NCBI GenBank assembly: GCA_021783355.1
Contig: JAJXTZ010000004.1
Span: forward strand, 1 to 40,386
DNA from: a bacterium
Lineage (GTDB): Bacteria; Elusimicrobiota; Elusimicrobia; UBA1565; UBA9628
Direction: 5' to 3'
Length of the DNA: 40,386 bases
The translations under genes were made by a program, and so were the position numbers. The notes under the pieces are model-generated. The model ran no database searches, was not told the origin of the DNA, and saw only the letters and a list, made by a program, of their open reading frames with translations. Shown here piece after piece: positions 1-7,501 of the stretch (position 1 is the stretch's first letter; each line of letters begins with the position of its first letter).

Positions 1-152
1 CCCTTCTGGCGCTCCAGGCGGCGGGCGTAGAGCCCCTCCTCCTCCCAGGCCTTCAGCAGCTCCGGCTCGCGCCGCGCCAGGTCTCCGCGCTGGGGGAAAT
101 CCGTCTTCGGGAGATGGACGGTGGCCGACCAGTCGGTGCGCGTCTCGGGCAT
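1..152 (-). CDS. ileS: Isoleucyl-tRNA synthetase, N-terminal fragment (runs off window)
   Basis: Class I synthetase that charges tRNA-Ile in the cytoplasm. Only the first 50 codons are in the window. The translation begins [20 protein letters not shown] and continues through [20 protein letters not shown], which closely matches the conserved IleRS N-terminus (LPKTxFPMRGNLxxREPExLKxWE). The ATG at 152 is preceded on the minus strand by a -10-like TAGGAT (164-159) that ends exactly 6 nt before the start, so the mRNA is probably leaderless. It is divergent from the small membrane protein gene at 188. The catalytic HIGH motif and the rest lie outside the window. Confidence 0.88.
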   Translation of the reverse strand, partial: MPETRTDWSATVHLPKTDFPQRGDLARREPELLKAWEEEGLYARRLERQK

Positions 153-158
153 GGCCGC

Positions 159-180
159 ATCCTATCAATTTTGGTACGAT
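159..180. promoter_or_regulatory. Divergent leaderless promoters (ileS and 188 gene)
   Basis: On the minus strand TAGGAT (164-159) ends 6 nt before the ileS ATG. On the plus strand TACGAT (175-180) ends 7 nt before the ATG at 188. Neither start has a Shine-Dalgarno sequence. The 35-bp gap between the start codons leaves room for little more than the two -10 elements, and no good -35 is visible on either strand. Confidence 0.5.
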
Positions 181-187
181 GGCCTCC

Positions 188-421
188 ATGACGACCTTCC
201 TCGCCGTCTGCCTGGGCCTGATCGTCCTGGAGCTCGCGATCCTGATCGCCGTGCTGGCCGCGCCCCTGCTCAAGGTGCGCGACGCCGCGCAGGCCGTCGA
301 GGTCGCCGCCTACCGCGTGGACCAGGAGGTCCTCTCGCTGGGCCAGTCCCTGCGCTCCGGCTGGGGCCAGGCCGCGCGCACCGTGGTCTCCGCCGGCGTC
401 GAGCTCTTCCGCCGCCTGTGA
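188..421 (+). CDS. Small single-pass membrane protein, unknown function
   Basis: A 77-residue protein starting MTTFLAVCLGLIVLELAILI. It has one strongly hydrophobic segment (about residues 3-27) followed by an amphipathic, charged tail, with no recognisable enzyme domain. The layout resembles small DUF948/YtxH-like membrane proteins, but I would not assign it to a family. I prefer the ATG at 188 over the in-frame ATG at 179 because 188 sits 7 nt after TACGAT. It is followed after 1 nt by the cyclic-nucleotide-domain gene at 423, so the two are almost certainly cotranscribed. Confidence 0.65.
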   Translation: MTTFLAVCLGLIVLELAILIAVLAAPLLKVRDAAQAVEVAAYRVDQEVLSLGQSLRSGWGQAARTVVSAGVELFRRL

Positions 422-422
422 C

Positions 423-929
423 ATGGACGCGCTCAAGGCCCTGACGCGCTGGCTGACCGACCCCGCGCTCTCCAAGCGCAAGAAGTTCCTGTCCGGGCTG
501 GACCTCTTCGCCGACCTGTCCGGCTCCGAGCTGGGCCGCGTGGCGCAGGGCCTGCACGCGCGCACCTACCGCCCCGGCGAGGTGGTCTTCGTCGAGGGCG
601 ACATCGGCCGCGCTCTGTTCATCCTGGAGTCGGGCTCGGTGGAGCTGACCCGCCGCGGCGCCGACGGCAAGCCCGTGGTCCTCTACGCGCTCAAGCCCGG
701 CGAGTTCTTCGGCGAGATGGCGCTGCTGGAGTCCCTGCCCCGCTCGGCCACCGCGACCGCGACCGAGACCTCGCGCCTGCACCTGCTCTACCGCTCCAAG
801 CTCGAGGCCCTGCTCCACGCCGAGCCCCGCGTCGGCGCGGCCATCATGGGCCACCTGGCGCGCCTGCTCTCCGCGCGCCTGCGCCGCGCGACCGGGGCGC
901 TCGCGTCCCTGCCCGTCCCCCATGCCTGA
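423..929 (+). CDS. Cyclic nucleotide-binding domain protein without a DNA-binding domain
   Basis: A 168-residue cytoplasmic protein. Residues about 28-140 form a cNMP-binding (CAP_ED) beta-roll, recognisable by LFADLSGSELGRVAQ, the YRPGEVVFVEGDIG strand-turn and the phosphate-binding-cassette-like PGEFFGEMALLESLPRSATA. The FGEMALL-x-x-x-PRSATA stretch retains the Glu and Arg that contact cyclic nucleotide in CRP-like proteins. There is no C-terminal helix-turn-helix, so it is a stand-alone sensor domain rather than a CRP transcription factor. Its stop overlaps the permease start at 922 by 8 nt, implying translational coupling and perhaps a role in controlling that permease (inference). Confidence 0.82.
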   Translation: MDALKALTRWLTDPALSKRKKFLSGLDLFADLSGSELGRVAQGLHARTYRPGEVVFVEGDIGRALFILESGSVELTRRGADGKPVVLYALKPGEFFGEMALLESLPRSATATATETSRLHLLYRSKLEALLHAEPRVGAAIMGHLARLLSARLRRATGALASLPVPHA

Positions 930-1998
930 GGAGCGCCGCGTCCCCCTCGGGCCCGCGCTGGCGGTCCTGGCCGCGGGGCTCTACGCGTTCTACCGCCTGC
1001 ATGAGGCCCTGACCCCCTTCGTGCTGGCCGCCGCGTTCGCCTACGTGGTCAATCCGGTGGTGTCCTACTTCGAGGCCCGGGGCCTGCGCCGCGCCCACCT
1101 GGTGATCGCCGGCTACCTGGCGGGCCTCGCCCTCGGCTACGCGGCCTACGCCGGAATCAAGACCGTCCTGGTCGGCGAGACCGAGTTCCTCAACGCCAAC
1201 GCCCCGGCCTACGCCCGCCAGCTCCAGGCCTTCGTCCTGTCCGAGGAGGCCAAGCTGACGCGCACCCTGCCCCTGCCGCCGGCGGTGGCCGAGCGCGCGC
1301 TAGGCGCGGCGATGGACACGGTTCTACAGCGCGTCCAGGCCCTACCCTCGCAGATCTTCGGCCTGGTCCCGTTCCTGCTGCACGCGTTGCTGGTGCCGTT
1401 CATCGGCTTCTTCTTCCTGCTCGACGGCCCGGCGGGCTTCGACGGGCTGATCCAGGCCGCGCCCAGCCGCTACGTGGAGCAGGCCGTGCACCTGGCCGGG
1501 GACATCGACGTGTCCCTGGGCAACTACCTGCGCGGCATCCTGATCGCCGCGGCCGCGATCACGATCGCCTCCTTCGCGGGCCTGCTGACGCTGGGCGTGG
1601 ACAACGCCGCCGCGATCGCCTTGCTCGCCGGAGTCACCTCCTTCATGCCGTACCTGGGCGCGGTGGTCGGGGCGCTGGCGGGCTTCGCGATGGCCGTCTA
1701 CCAGTTCGGCTCGCTGTGGGCCGGGGTCAAGGTGCTGATCCTGTTCGCGGGGATCCGTCTGGCCGACGAGATCCTGCTGGAGCCCGTCATCGCGCGCCAC
1801 TCGGTGCGTCTGCACCCGCTCGTGTTCCTGCTGGCCCTGATCGTCGGCGGGGAGACCTTCGGCTTCCTCGGACTGGTTTTCGCGATTCCGGCGGCCTGCA
1901 TCCTGAAGGCCCTGGCCAAGGTCGCCTGGGCGTGGTACGCCAGCGAGCGGGGACTGGCCCCCTACGCCCCCTCCTGCGAGGCCGTCCCCTACACCTGA
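922..1998 (+). CDS. AI-2E family (PerM/YdiK-type) permease
   Basis: A 358-residue polytopic inner-membrane protein of the AI-2E/UPF0118 transporter family. It begins with two hydrophobic segments around a PFVLAAAFAYVVNPVVSYFE motif (family pattern ...P...A...AYllnPlv..le). A soluble helical stretch follows (about 80-150), then FIGFFFLLDG and a C-terminal block of membrane helices with the family-typical GVTSFMPYLGAVVGALAGF and EPVIARHSVRLHPLVFLLAL. Members export diverse small molecules or act in Na+/H+ exchange, and the substrate here is unknown. It overlaps the upstream gene by 8 nt. Its stop overlaps the convergent Tricorn gene by 10 nt, leaving no room for a dedicated terminator. Confidence 0.85.
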   Translation: MPEERRVPLGPALAVLAAGLYAFYRLHEALTPFVLAAAFAYVVNPVVSYFEARGLRRAHLVIAGYLAGLALGYAAYAGIKTVLVGETEFLNANAPAYARQLQAFVLSEEAKLTRTLPLPPAVAERALGAAMDTVLQRVQALPSQIFGLVPFLLHALLVPFIGFFFLLDGPAGFDGLIQAAPSRYVEQAVHLAGDIDVSLGNYLRGILIAAAAITIASFAGLLTLGVDNAAAIALLAGVTSFMPYLGAVVGALAGFAMAVYQFGSLWAGVKVLILFAGIRLADEILLEPVIARHSVRLHPLVFLLALIVGGETFGFLGLVFAIPAACILKALAKVAWAWYASERGLAPYAPSCEAVPYT

Positions 1999-4900
1999 CG
2001 GCGGGCGGCCGGCGCGCCCAGCGTCGGCCCCAGGTCCTTGGGCCGCGTCATCTCCGGGAGCTTGGGCTTGAACGCGCGCAGGCGCTTGCGGATCTCGGAG
2101 AGCGCCCGGTCCAGCTGAGGGTCGCGGCCGGCCGCGTGGTCCTGCGGGCGGATCTCGACCGTCAGGTCCGGGTCCACGCCCCGGTTCTCCACGCCCCAGC
2201 CCGCGTCGTCGAACCAGAACGCGAACTCCGGCTGGGTGGTCAGGCCGCCGTCGGCCAGCGGGAAGCGCGGGTGGATGCCGATCACCCCGCCCCAGGTGCG
2301 CTTGCCGACCAGCGGCCCCAGGCCCAGGCGCCGGAACGCGTGCGAGAAGATGTCGCCGTCGGAGCCCGAGTGCTCGTCGGTCAGCGCGACCAGCGGCCCG
2401 GCCGGGGACTCCGCCGGGTACGGCTCCAGGCCTTGGTGGCGGCTGGCGCCCCAGCCGATGCGCCGGCGGGCCAGCTTCTCCAGGATGAGCGCGGACACGT
2501 GCCCGCCCCCGTTGTTGCGCACGTCCACGATCAGGCCGTCGCGCTCCACCTCGGCCAGGAACGCGCGGTGGAACTCGGCGTAGCCGGACGGCCCCATGTC
2601 GGGCACGTGGATGTAGCCGCAGCGCCCTGCGGTGGCCTCGCGCACCAGGCGCCGGTTGCGCTCCACCCACTCGCGGTAGCGCGCGGGGCGCTCGTCGCGC
2701 AGGACGCGGACCACGGCGTCGCGCGCGGGGCCGCCGCCGGCGGGGAGCAGGGTGAGCAGGACCTCCGCGCCGGCCTTGTGGACCAGGGCCTGCGCGGGCG
2801 GGAAGGACGCCGTCAGGACGCGCCCGTCGACGGCGCGCAGAAGGTCGCCCTCGGCCGCGCCCACGCCCGGGGCGCGCAGCGGGGAATCGGCGTCGCGGTT
2901 CCACGCGTCGCCGCGCAGCACGCGCGTCACGCGCCAGCCGCCGCGCCCGGCGTCCCAGGCGAACTCCGCGCCCAGGCGCCCCTGCCCGTACTCGGGCTCC
3001 GGGCGGTGGTCGCCGCCGATCGCGTACGCGTGGCTGGTCCCCAGCTCGCCCTGCATCTCCCACAGCAGGTCGGTGAACTCGGCGCGCGAGGCCACGCGCT
3101 CCAGCAGCGGCTCGTAGCGGCGGTAGATCGCGCGCCAGTCCGGGGCCTTGAGCCCCGGGTTCCAGAACAGGTCGCGCTGGAGGCGCCAGGCGTCCGCGCA
3201 CATCTGCCGCCACTCGGCGGCCGGGTCCAGGCTGGCCCGCGCGCGGGACAGGTCCACCAGGCCGCTCTTGCGCCCGGGGCCCTCGGCGTCCTTCGCCGGG
3301 TCGACGGCCTCGCCGGCCGCGCACACGCGCAGGCGCAGGCCCGACTGCACGGCCATCGCGCTCCCGTCGGCCGACAGCGCGAAGTCGCCGACCCGCTCGA
3401 CGAGGGGCTTGGCCTCGCGCGTCTCGAAGTCGTAGGCCGAGAGCGTGGCCTCGCCCGGCGGGACCGTGGCGAAGATGTTCCGGCTCAGGCTCCCCTTGAC
3501 CGGGACGGTGGTGAACAGGGCCTTGCCCTTCATGCCCAGGACGCGCTGATAGCGGCCCTCCGGGACCGGGAAGGCGACCACGCGGTCGCTGAGGCCCTCC
3601 AGGTCGATCGCGAACGGCGCGGGCTTGCCGCCCTTCTTCTCTCCGGCGGGCTCCCCCTTCAGCGGGCGGGCGCGCGCGACGAACGGGGACGGCAGGTCCT
3701 TGCGCAGCGTGATCAGGTACGGGCGCACGCCGCGCGGGAATCCCAGCTCGAACTGGAGGCCGTCGTAGACCGGGTCGAACTCGCGGTAGGACAGGAAGTA
3801 CAGGTACTTGCCCTCGGGGTCGAAGGCGGGGCCCACGTCGCGCAGCACCGGCTTGGTCGCGTCGTGGGTCTTGCCGGTCTCGGAGTCCCAGAGGCGGATC
3901 GCGCACAGGGCGGGGGAGGTGTGGATCGCGTACGCGGCCCAGCGCCCGTCCGGGGACCAGGCCTCGCCGCGGATCGGGCCGTGCGGGCTGCGGTCCACGC
4001 GCCGGGAGGTCCCGGTCTTGAGGTCCACGCAGAGCAGCTCGTTGCGGTGATTGGTGAGCAGGACCCGGTCGGCCTTGGGCGAGACGGTCAGGGTCACCGC
4101 GCGGCCGAACCCCGCGCCCTTCAGACGGACCACGCCGGAGCCCGAGGACGGGGAGACGGTCCGCACCTCCAGGCGCTCCTCGCCGTCCTCGTCGGAGACC
4201 ACCACTAGGCGCTTGCCGTCGCCCAGCCAGCGCGGCAGGCGGTAGCGCACGCCGTCGGGCGCGCCGTGGGAGACGGCCGGGCCCTCCCACGGACCCATCA
4301 CGGCGAGCTTGCCGCGGTAGACCAGCGCCAGCGCGCAGGCCTTGGGGTCCAGGTCCCAGTCCTCCAGGTACGCGTCCGCGGACACGAAGCGGCGCGCGCG
4401 CTGTGTGCGCGGCGAGCGCAGGTCCACCGGGACCGCGCGGTCGGAGCCGTCGGCCGGGTCGAACACGCGCAACTCGGCGCCCAGCTGGTAGGCGATCCGC
4501 GTCCCGTCGGTGGACGGGTTGCGGACGTAGAACTCCCGGTGCGCGGTGTGGCGGCGCAGGTCGCGGCCGGTGATCCGGCACGAGTACAGGTTGCCCGTTC
4601 CCTCGTGGTCGGAGACGAAGAACACGCGGCCGGCCGCGGACATCGGCCAGGCCAGGTTGCCGCCGGTCTCGATCAGGCGGCGGAACTCCCCCCGGCCGCG
4701 CGCGTCCGCCCACAGCTCGCCGGCGGTGCCGCCGCGGTAGCGCTTCCAGAACGCCGGGTCGCGCCGGTTGCGCCCCAGCACGCGCGCGCCGTCCGGACCG
4801 AAGCTCAGGTCGTCGGCCGGGCCCAGGCCCAGCGCGCGGGGCTCGCCGCCCGCCGCGGGCACGGCGAAGAGCTCCGCCGGGGACGCGAAGGGTCTGCGCG

Positions 4901-5213
4901 CGCTGGAGGCGAACAGGACCTCGGCCCCGTCCGGCGTCCAGCCGATCACGCGCGAGGCCCCGCCCAGGAAGGTCAGGCGCCGCGCCTCGCCGCCGCCGGC
5001 GGGCATCACGGTGACTTCCGCCTCCCCCTCCTCGCGGCCGGTGAAGGCGACGAGCCGCCCGTCGGGCGACAGCGCGGGGCGCGACGACTCCCCCCGCCCG
5101 GAGGTCAGGCGCCGCGCGACGCCTCCGGCGACGGGGACGGTCCAGAGGTCGTCCTCGCAGACGAAGACCAGCGTGTCGCCGTGGATCGCGGGGAAGCGGT
5201 AGTAGCCTTGCAT
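1989..5213 (-). CDS. Tricorn-type protease (S41 family, beta-propeller + PDZ)
   Basis: A 1074-residue protein, the usual length for Tricorn, which degrades oligopeptides in the cytoplasm. The N-terminal half has repeated WD/TolB-like propeller blades (for example PALSPDGRLVAFTGREEGEA, RGEAWSPDGRWAAYA). After the propellers come an LGTSHAYAIGGD segment (candidate catalytic His near residue 724), a PDZ-like domain, and the C-terminal tail-specific protease domain with LTDEHSGSDGDIFSHAF (candidate nucleophile Ser near residue 949). These match the His746/Ser965 neighbourhoods of Thermoplasma Tricorn. No signal peptide is present. The ATG at 5213 is 6 nt after a TAGAAT -10, so it is probably leaderless. 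Confidence 0.9.
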   Translation of the reverse strand: MQGYYRFPAIHGDTLVFVCEDDLWTVPVAGGVARRLTSGRGESSRPALSPDGRLVAFTGREEGEAEVTVMPAGGGEARRLTFLGGASRVIGWTPDGAEVLFASSARRPFASPAELFAVPAAGGEPRALGLGPADDLSFGPDGARVLGRNRRDPAFWKRYRGGTAGELWADARGRGEFRRLIETGGNLAWPMSAAGRVFFVSDHEGTGNLYSCRITGRDLRRHTAHREFYVRNPSTDGTRIAYQLGAELRVFDPADGSDRAVPVDLRSPRTQRARRFVSADAYLEDWDLDPKACALALVYRGKLAVMGPWEGPAVSHGAPDGVRYRLPRWLGDGKRLVVVSDEDGEERLEVRTVSPSSGSGVVRLKGAGFGRAVTLTVSPKADRVLLTNHRNELLCVDLKTGTSRRVDRSPHGPIRGEAWSPDGRWAAYAIHTSPALCAIRLWDSETGKTHDATKPVLRDVGPAFDPEGKYLYFLSYREFDPVYDGLQFELGFPRGVRPYLITLRKDLPSPFVARARPLKGEPAGEKKGGKPAPFAIDLEGLSDRVVAFPVPEGRYQRVLGMKGKALFTTVPVKGSLSRNIFATVPPGEATLSAYDFETREAKPLVERVGDFALSADGSAMAVQSGLRLRVCAAGEAVDPAKDAEGPGRKSGLVDLSRARASLDPAAEWRQMCADAWRLQRDLFWNPGLKAPDWRAIYRRYEPLLERVASRAEFTDLLWEMQGELGTSHAYAIGGDHRPEPEYGQGRLGAEFAWDAGRGGWRVTRVLRGDAWNRDADSPLRAPGVGAAEGDLLRAVDGRVLTASFPPAQALVHKAGAEVLLTLLPAGGGPARDAVVRVLRDERPARYREWVERNRRLVREATAGRCGYIHVPDMGPSGYAEFHRAFLAEVERDGLIVDVRNNGGGHVSALILEKLARRRIGWGASRHQGLEPYPAESPAGPLVALTDEHSGSDGDIFSHAFRRLGLGPLVGKRTWGGVIGIHPRFPLADGGLTTQPEFAFWFDDAGWGVENRGVDPDLTVEIRPQDHAAGRDPQLDRALSEIRKRLRAFKPKLPEMTRPKDLGPTLGAPAARRQV

Positions 5214-5219
5214 GGCTTC

Positions 5220-5229
5220 ATTCTACAAT
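5220..5229. promoter_or_regulatory. Overlapping divergent -10 elements, both leaderless
   Basis: Minus-strand TAGAAT (5225-5220) ends 6 nt before the Tricorn ATG at 5213. Plus-strand TACAAT (5224-5229) ends 6 nt before the ATG at 5236. The two hexamers share two base pairs, and only 22 bp separate the two start codons. RNA polymerase could occupy only one direction at a time, so expression should be mutually exclusive. Confidence 0.65.
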
Positions 5230-5235
5230 AGTGCC

Positions 5236-5514
5236 ATGACCGCTTCGGGACTCCTGCGCGCCGCCGCCCTTTCCGCCCTGGCCGCGGCCGCGGCCGCCTG
5301 CGCCGGCGCCGGGGCGAGGGCGGCCTGCGGCCCGGACGAGGTCTTCCTGCCGAACTACGGGCAGTGCTACAAGATGGGCCCGCTGGACCCGGTCCCGCCC
5401 GCGCCCGCGAAGAAGCAGCGCGCCCTCAGCGCCCGGAAGGACCGCGGCCCACGAACGGGGCCAGGCGCACGCGCAGGTCGGCCGGGAGGCGCGCGGGACG
5501 CCACAGGTCGTTGA
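5236..5514 (+). CDS. Small secreted Cys-containing protein, unknown
   Basis: A 92-residue protein starting MTASGLLRAAALSALAAAAA. A typical export signal is followed by a short mature part with CGPDEVFLPNYGQCYK, whose two cysteines could form a disulfide in the periplasm. A proline/basic tail follows. The start at 5236 is chosen because TACAAT (5224-5229) lies exactly 6 nt upstream. The in-frame ATG at 5212 would place charged and polar residues ahead of the signal peptide and would lie upstream of the promoter. The last 89 bp are antisense to the 3' end of the receiver/thioesterase gene, so the low-complexity C-terminal tail may be poorly constrained. I recognise no family. Confidence 0.6.
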   Translation: MTASGLLRAAALSALAAAAAACAGAGARAACGPDEVFLPNYGQCYKMGPLDPVPPAPAKKQRALSARKDRGPRTGPGARAGRPGGARDATGR

Positions 5515-6328
5515 CCGCGGCGTGGCGGGAGAAGGCCCGCGCCGTCACCTTGCCGCCCAGGTCCTTGTCCACCACGTCGCAGGCGAAGGCCACGCTGGCC
5601 CGGCCCAGGTCGGAGATCCAAGTGCGCACGGTCAGCAGATCGTCGTAGCGGCTGGGGGCCAGGTACTCGCAGCGCGCCTCCACCGCGGGCAGGAACAGCT
5701 TGCGCTGGATCTCCAGGTCGCGGTAGCGCACGCCCAGCGAGCGCAGCAGCTCGGTGCGGCCGATCTCCAGGTACTTCAGGTAGTTCGCGTAATAGATGAT
5801 GCCGGCCTTGTCCGTGTCGGCGTAGGTGACGCGGACCTCGAACTCGTGGAATTTCGCCCGCGGCTTGGGCGGCGGCGGCGCGGGCGCGGGCTCGGCCGCG
5901 GGGGCGGGCGCCGGGGTGCCGCTCGTGGCCGGCAGGATCACGCTGGAGAGCGCGCGGCGGTCCTCGCCCAGGACCTGGTTGACCACGGCGAGCAGGCCCT
6001 GGAAGCCCACGGGCTTCTTCAGGAAAAAGGTCTTGGCCCCGGACTTCACCTTGCCGCGCAGCTCCTCCAGGGTCAGGCCGGTGGAGAAGACCACCGGGAT
6101 GTCGCGGGTGTCGGGCGCGGCGCGCAAGCGCTCGTAGACCGAGCCGCCGTCGGCGCCGGGCATGTAGAAGTCCAGGATGACCAGGTCGGGCCTGGTCTCG
6201 TGCGCGAGCAGGAGCCCCTGCGCCGCGTCGAAGGCCACCGCGACGCGGTAACCGGCCGACTCCAGGCCGTCCTTGAGGGGCGCGACCAGGGTCTGGTCGT
6301 CGTCGACGACGAGGATGGTGCGGGCCAT
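5426..6328 (-). CDS. Fusion protein: response-regulator receiver domain + YbgC-type acyl-CoA thioesterase
   Basis: A 300-residue cytoplasmic protein with two clear domains. Residues 1-120 are a CheY-like receiver with the acidic pocket (Asp9, Asp10), phosphoacceptor Asp53 in VILDFYMP, the Thr83 switch position and Lys104 in FFLKKP. A Pro/Ala linker (about 133-156) leads to a hotdog thioesterase (about 160-290) of the YbgC/4HBT family. That domain has VTYADTDKAGIIYYANYLKY, where Asp173 aligns with the catalytic Asp17 of 4-hydroxybenzoyl-CoA thioesterase. Both halves keep their key residues, which suggests phosphorylation-controlled thioester hydrolysis (inference). No cognate kinase is adjacent. 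A TGnTAATTT extended -10 lies just upstream (6344-6339 for TAATTT), giving a leader of about 3 nt. Confidence 0.88.
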   Translation of the reverse strand: MARTILVVDDDQTLVAPLKDGLESAGYRVAVAFDAAQGLLLAHETRPDLVILDFYMPGADGGSVYERLRAAPDTRDIPVVFSTGLTLEELRGKVKSGAKTFFLKKPVGFQGLLAVVNQVLGEDRRALSSVILPATSGTPAPAPAAEPAPAPPPPKPRAKFHEFEVRVTYADTDKAGIIYYANYLKYLEIGRTELLRSLGVRYRDLEIQRKLFLPAVEARCEYLAPSRYDDLLTVRTWISDLGRASVAFACDVVDKDLGGKVTARAFSRHAAVNDLWRPARLPADLRVRLAPFVGRGPSGR

Positions 6329-6338
6329 GAGGTTCGCT

Positions 6339-6344
6339 AAATTA
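6339..6344 (-). promoter_or_regulatory. Extended -10 for the receiver/thioesterase gene
   Basis: On the minus strand TAATTT (6344-6339) is preceded by TGC, giving an extended -10 (TGnTAATTT). It ends 10 nt before the ATG at 6328. There is no -35 match at 17 bp. Confidence 0.4.
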
Positions 6345-6370
6345 GCACAAGCGCGCCGCGCGCGTCCAGG

Positions 6371-7501
6371 TCAGACGACCTCGGCGCGGCCGCCGAGGCG
6401 CAGGCGGTAGCGCGTCCCGCGCCACAGCGCGGTCGGGCGCAGGCCCAGCGGGACCAGGACCAGCGCGCCCAGGTCCGCGACGGCCAGGGACGGGTACTTC
6501 CAGGCCGCGGCGCGCACGCCGAAGAAGCGGTCCTGCAGGAAGCCGACCAGGACGCGCGAGGCGCCGGCCGCGGCCAGCGCGGACAGAGGGAGCGCGAGGG
6601 AGTCGCCGCGCGCGGCGGCCCAGGCCGCGGCGGCCAGCGCCTGCAGGACGGGGCTGGCGAGCGGCGCCAGCAGCCACAGCGCGGGCCAGGTCCAGAAGAT
6701 CACCGCGCCCCACTTGGCCAGATGCGCGAAGACGCGCGGCGCCTCGGTGCCGGTCTCGGACAGGCGGCAGGGCGCGCGCAGGAGCTCCTGGCGCAGTCCC
6801 GCGGCGGCTCCGGCCAGGCCCAGCGAGAGGTCCTCGGCGATGGCGTGGGAGAACGGCTCCAGGCCCCCGAGGCGCGAGAGCGCGTCGCGGCGGATCCCCC
6901 AGAAGGCGCCCGCGTAGGAGCGCAGGAAGCCCAGGCGCGCGGTCAGCGCCGCGGGCAGGGCGTACGCGTGGTTGAAGGCGACCACCAGCCACCAGCCGCC
7001 CAGGCCCGGGGCCGCGTCGTGGACGGGCATGCCGTACACGGCGTCGGCGCCGCCTCGGAAGGCGCGCTCCGCGTCGGCCAGCAGCGCGCGGGTCACGCGC
7101 ACGTCGGCGTCGGAGAACAGCACGAAGTCCCGCTTGGCCAGCGGCAGGGCCTCGATCATGTTATGGATCTTGCCCATGCGCCCGCGCGGCGGGCCGGTGA
7201 GGACCACCTCGATGTCGCGGTCCGGGTGGGCGTCCCGGAACGCGACGGCGGCGGGCCAGGCGGGGTCGGCGTCGCTCTCCAGGGCGATCAGGACCTGCAG
7301 GGTCTTGCCCGGGTCGGACTGCGCCAGCGACTCGAAGGCCGCCGGCATCGCGTCGTCTCGGCCGCGCACCGGGCGGATCAGCGTCATGGGCAGGGCGCAG
7401 GGCCCCGCGGGCGCGCCGCGGAAGTGCCGGCGCGTGGCCCACAGGCAGACCCAGAGGCCGGCCGAGCCCAGCAGGGCCAGCCCGGAGAGCGCGGCGCTCA
7501 C
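6371..7501 (-). CDS. GT21-like (ceramide glucosyltransferase/HpnI-type) membrane glycosyltransferase
   Basis: A 376-residue membrane glycosyltransferase. An N-terminal hydrophobic anchor is followed by a GT-A domain with MTLIRPVRGRDD (family pattern vsvlkPlkG.d), GRMGKIHNMIEAL and the acidic FSDADVRV motif. The C-terminus has membrane segments ending in the family-typical WKYPSLAVADLGALV and LWRGTRYRLRLGG. Relatives transfer sugars to ceramide or make hopanoid or other lipid glycosides (HpnI). The lipid acceptor here is unknown. Translation most likely starts at GTG 7501, whose GTGA overlaps the stop of the upstream FGE-like lipoprotein gene, so the two are translationally coupled. Confidence 0.82.
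   Translation of the reverse strand: MSAALSGLALLGSAGLWVCLWATRRHFRGAPAGPCALPMTLIRPVRGRDDAMPAAFESLAQSDPGKTLQVLIALESDADPAWPAAVAFRDAHPDRDIEVVLTGPPRGRMGKIHNMIEALPLAKRDFVLFSDADVRVTRALLADAERAFRGGADAVYGMPVHDAAPGLGGWWLVVAFNHAYALPAALTARLGFLRSYAGAFWGIRRDALSRLGGLEPFSHAIAEDLSLGLAGAAAGLRQELLRAPCRLSETGTEAPRVFAHLAKWGAVIFWTWPALWLLAPLASPVLQALAAAAWAAARGDSLALPLSALAAAGASRVLVGFLQDRFFGVRAAAWKYPSLAVADLGALVLVPLGLRPTALWRGTRYRLRLGGRAEVV

Noticed and set aside
1342-4713. A very long open frame opposite and out of frame with the Tricorn gene (about 1120 codons).
   Set aside because: A GC-rich shadow: Arg/Pro/Gly/Ala-rich translation without domains, on the same DNA as a clear full-length Tricorn in another frame.
5212-5235. 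An upstream in-frame ATG (5212) for the small secreted protein.
   Set aside because: It lies upstream of the TACAAT element and inside the start codon of the divergent gene; 5236 fits the signal peptide and the leaderless spacing.
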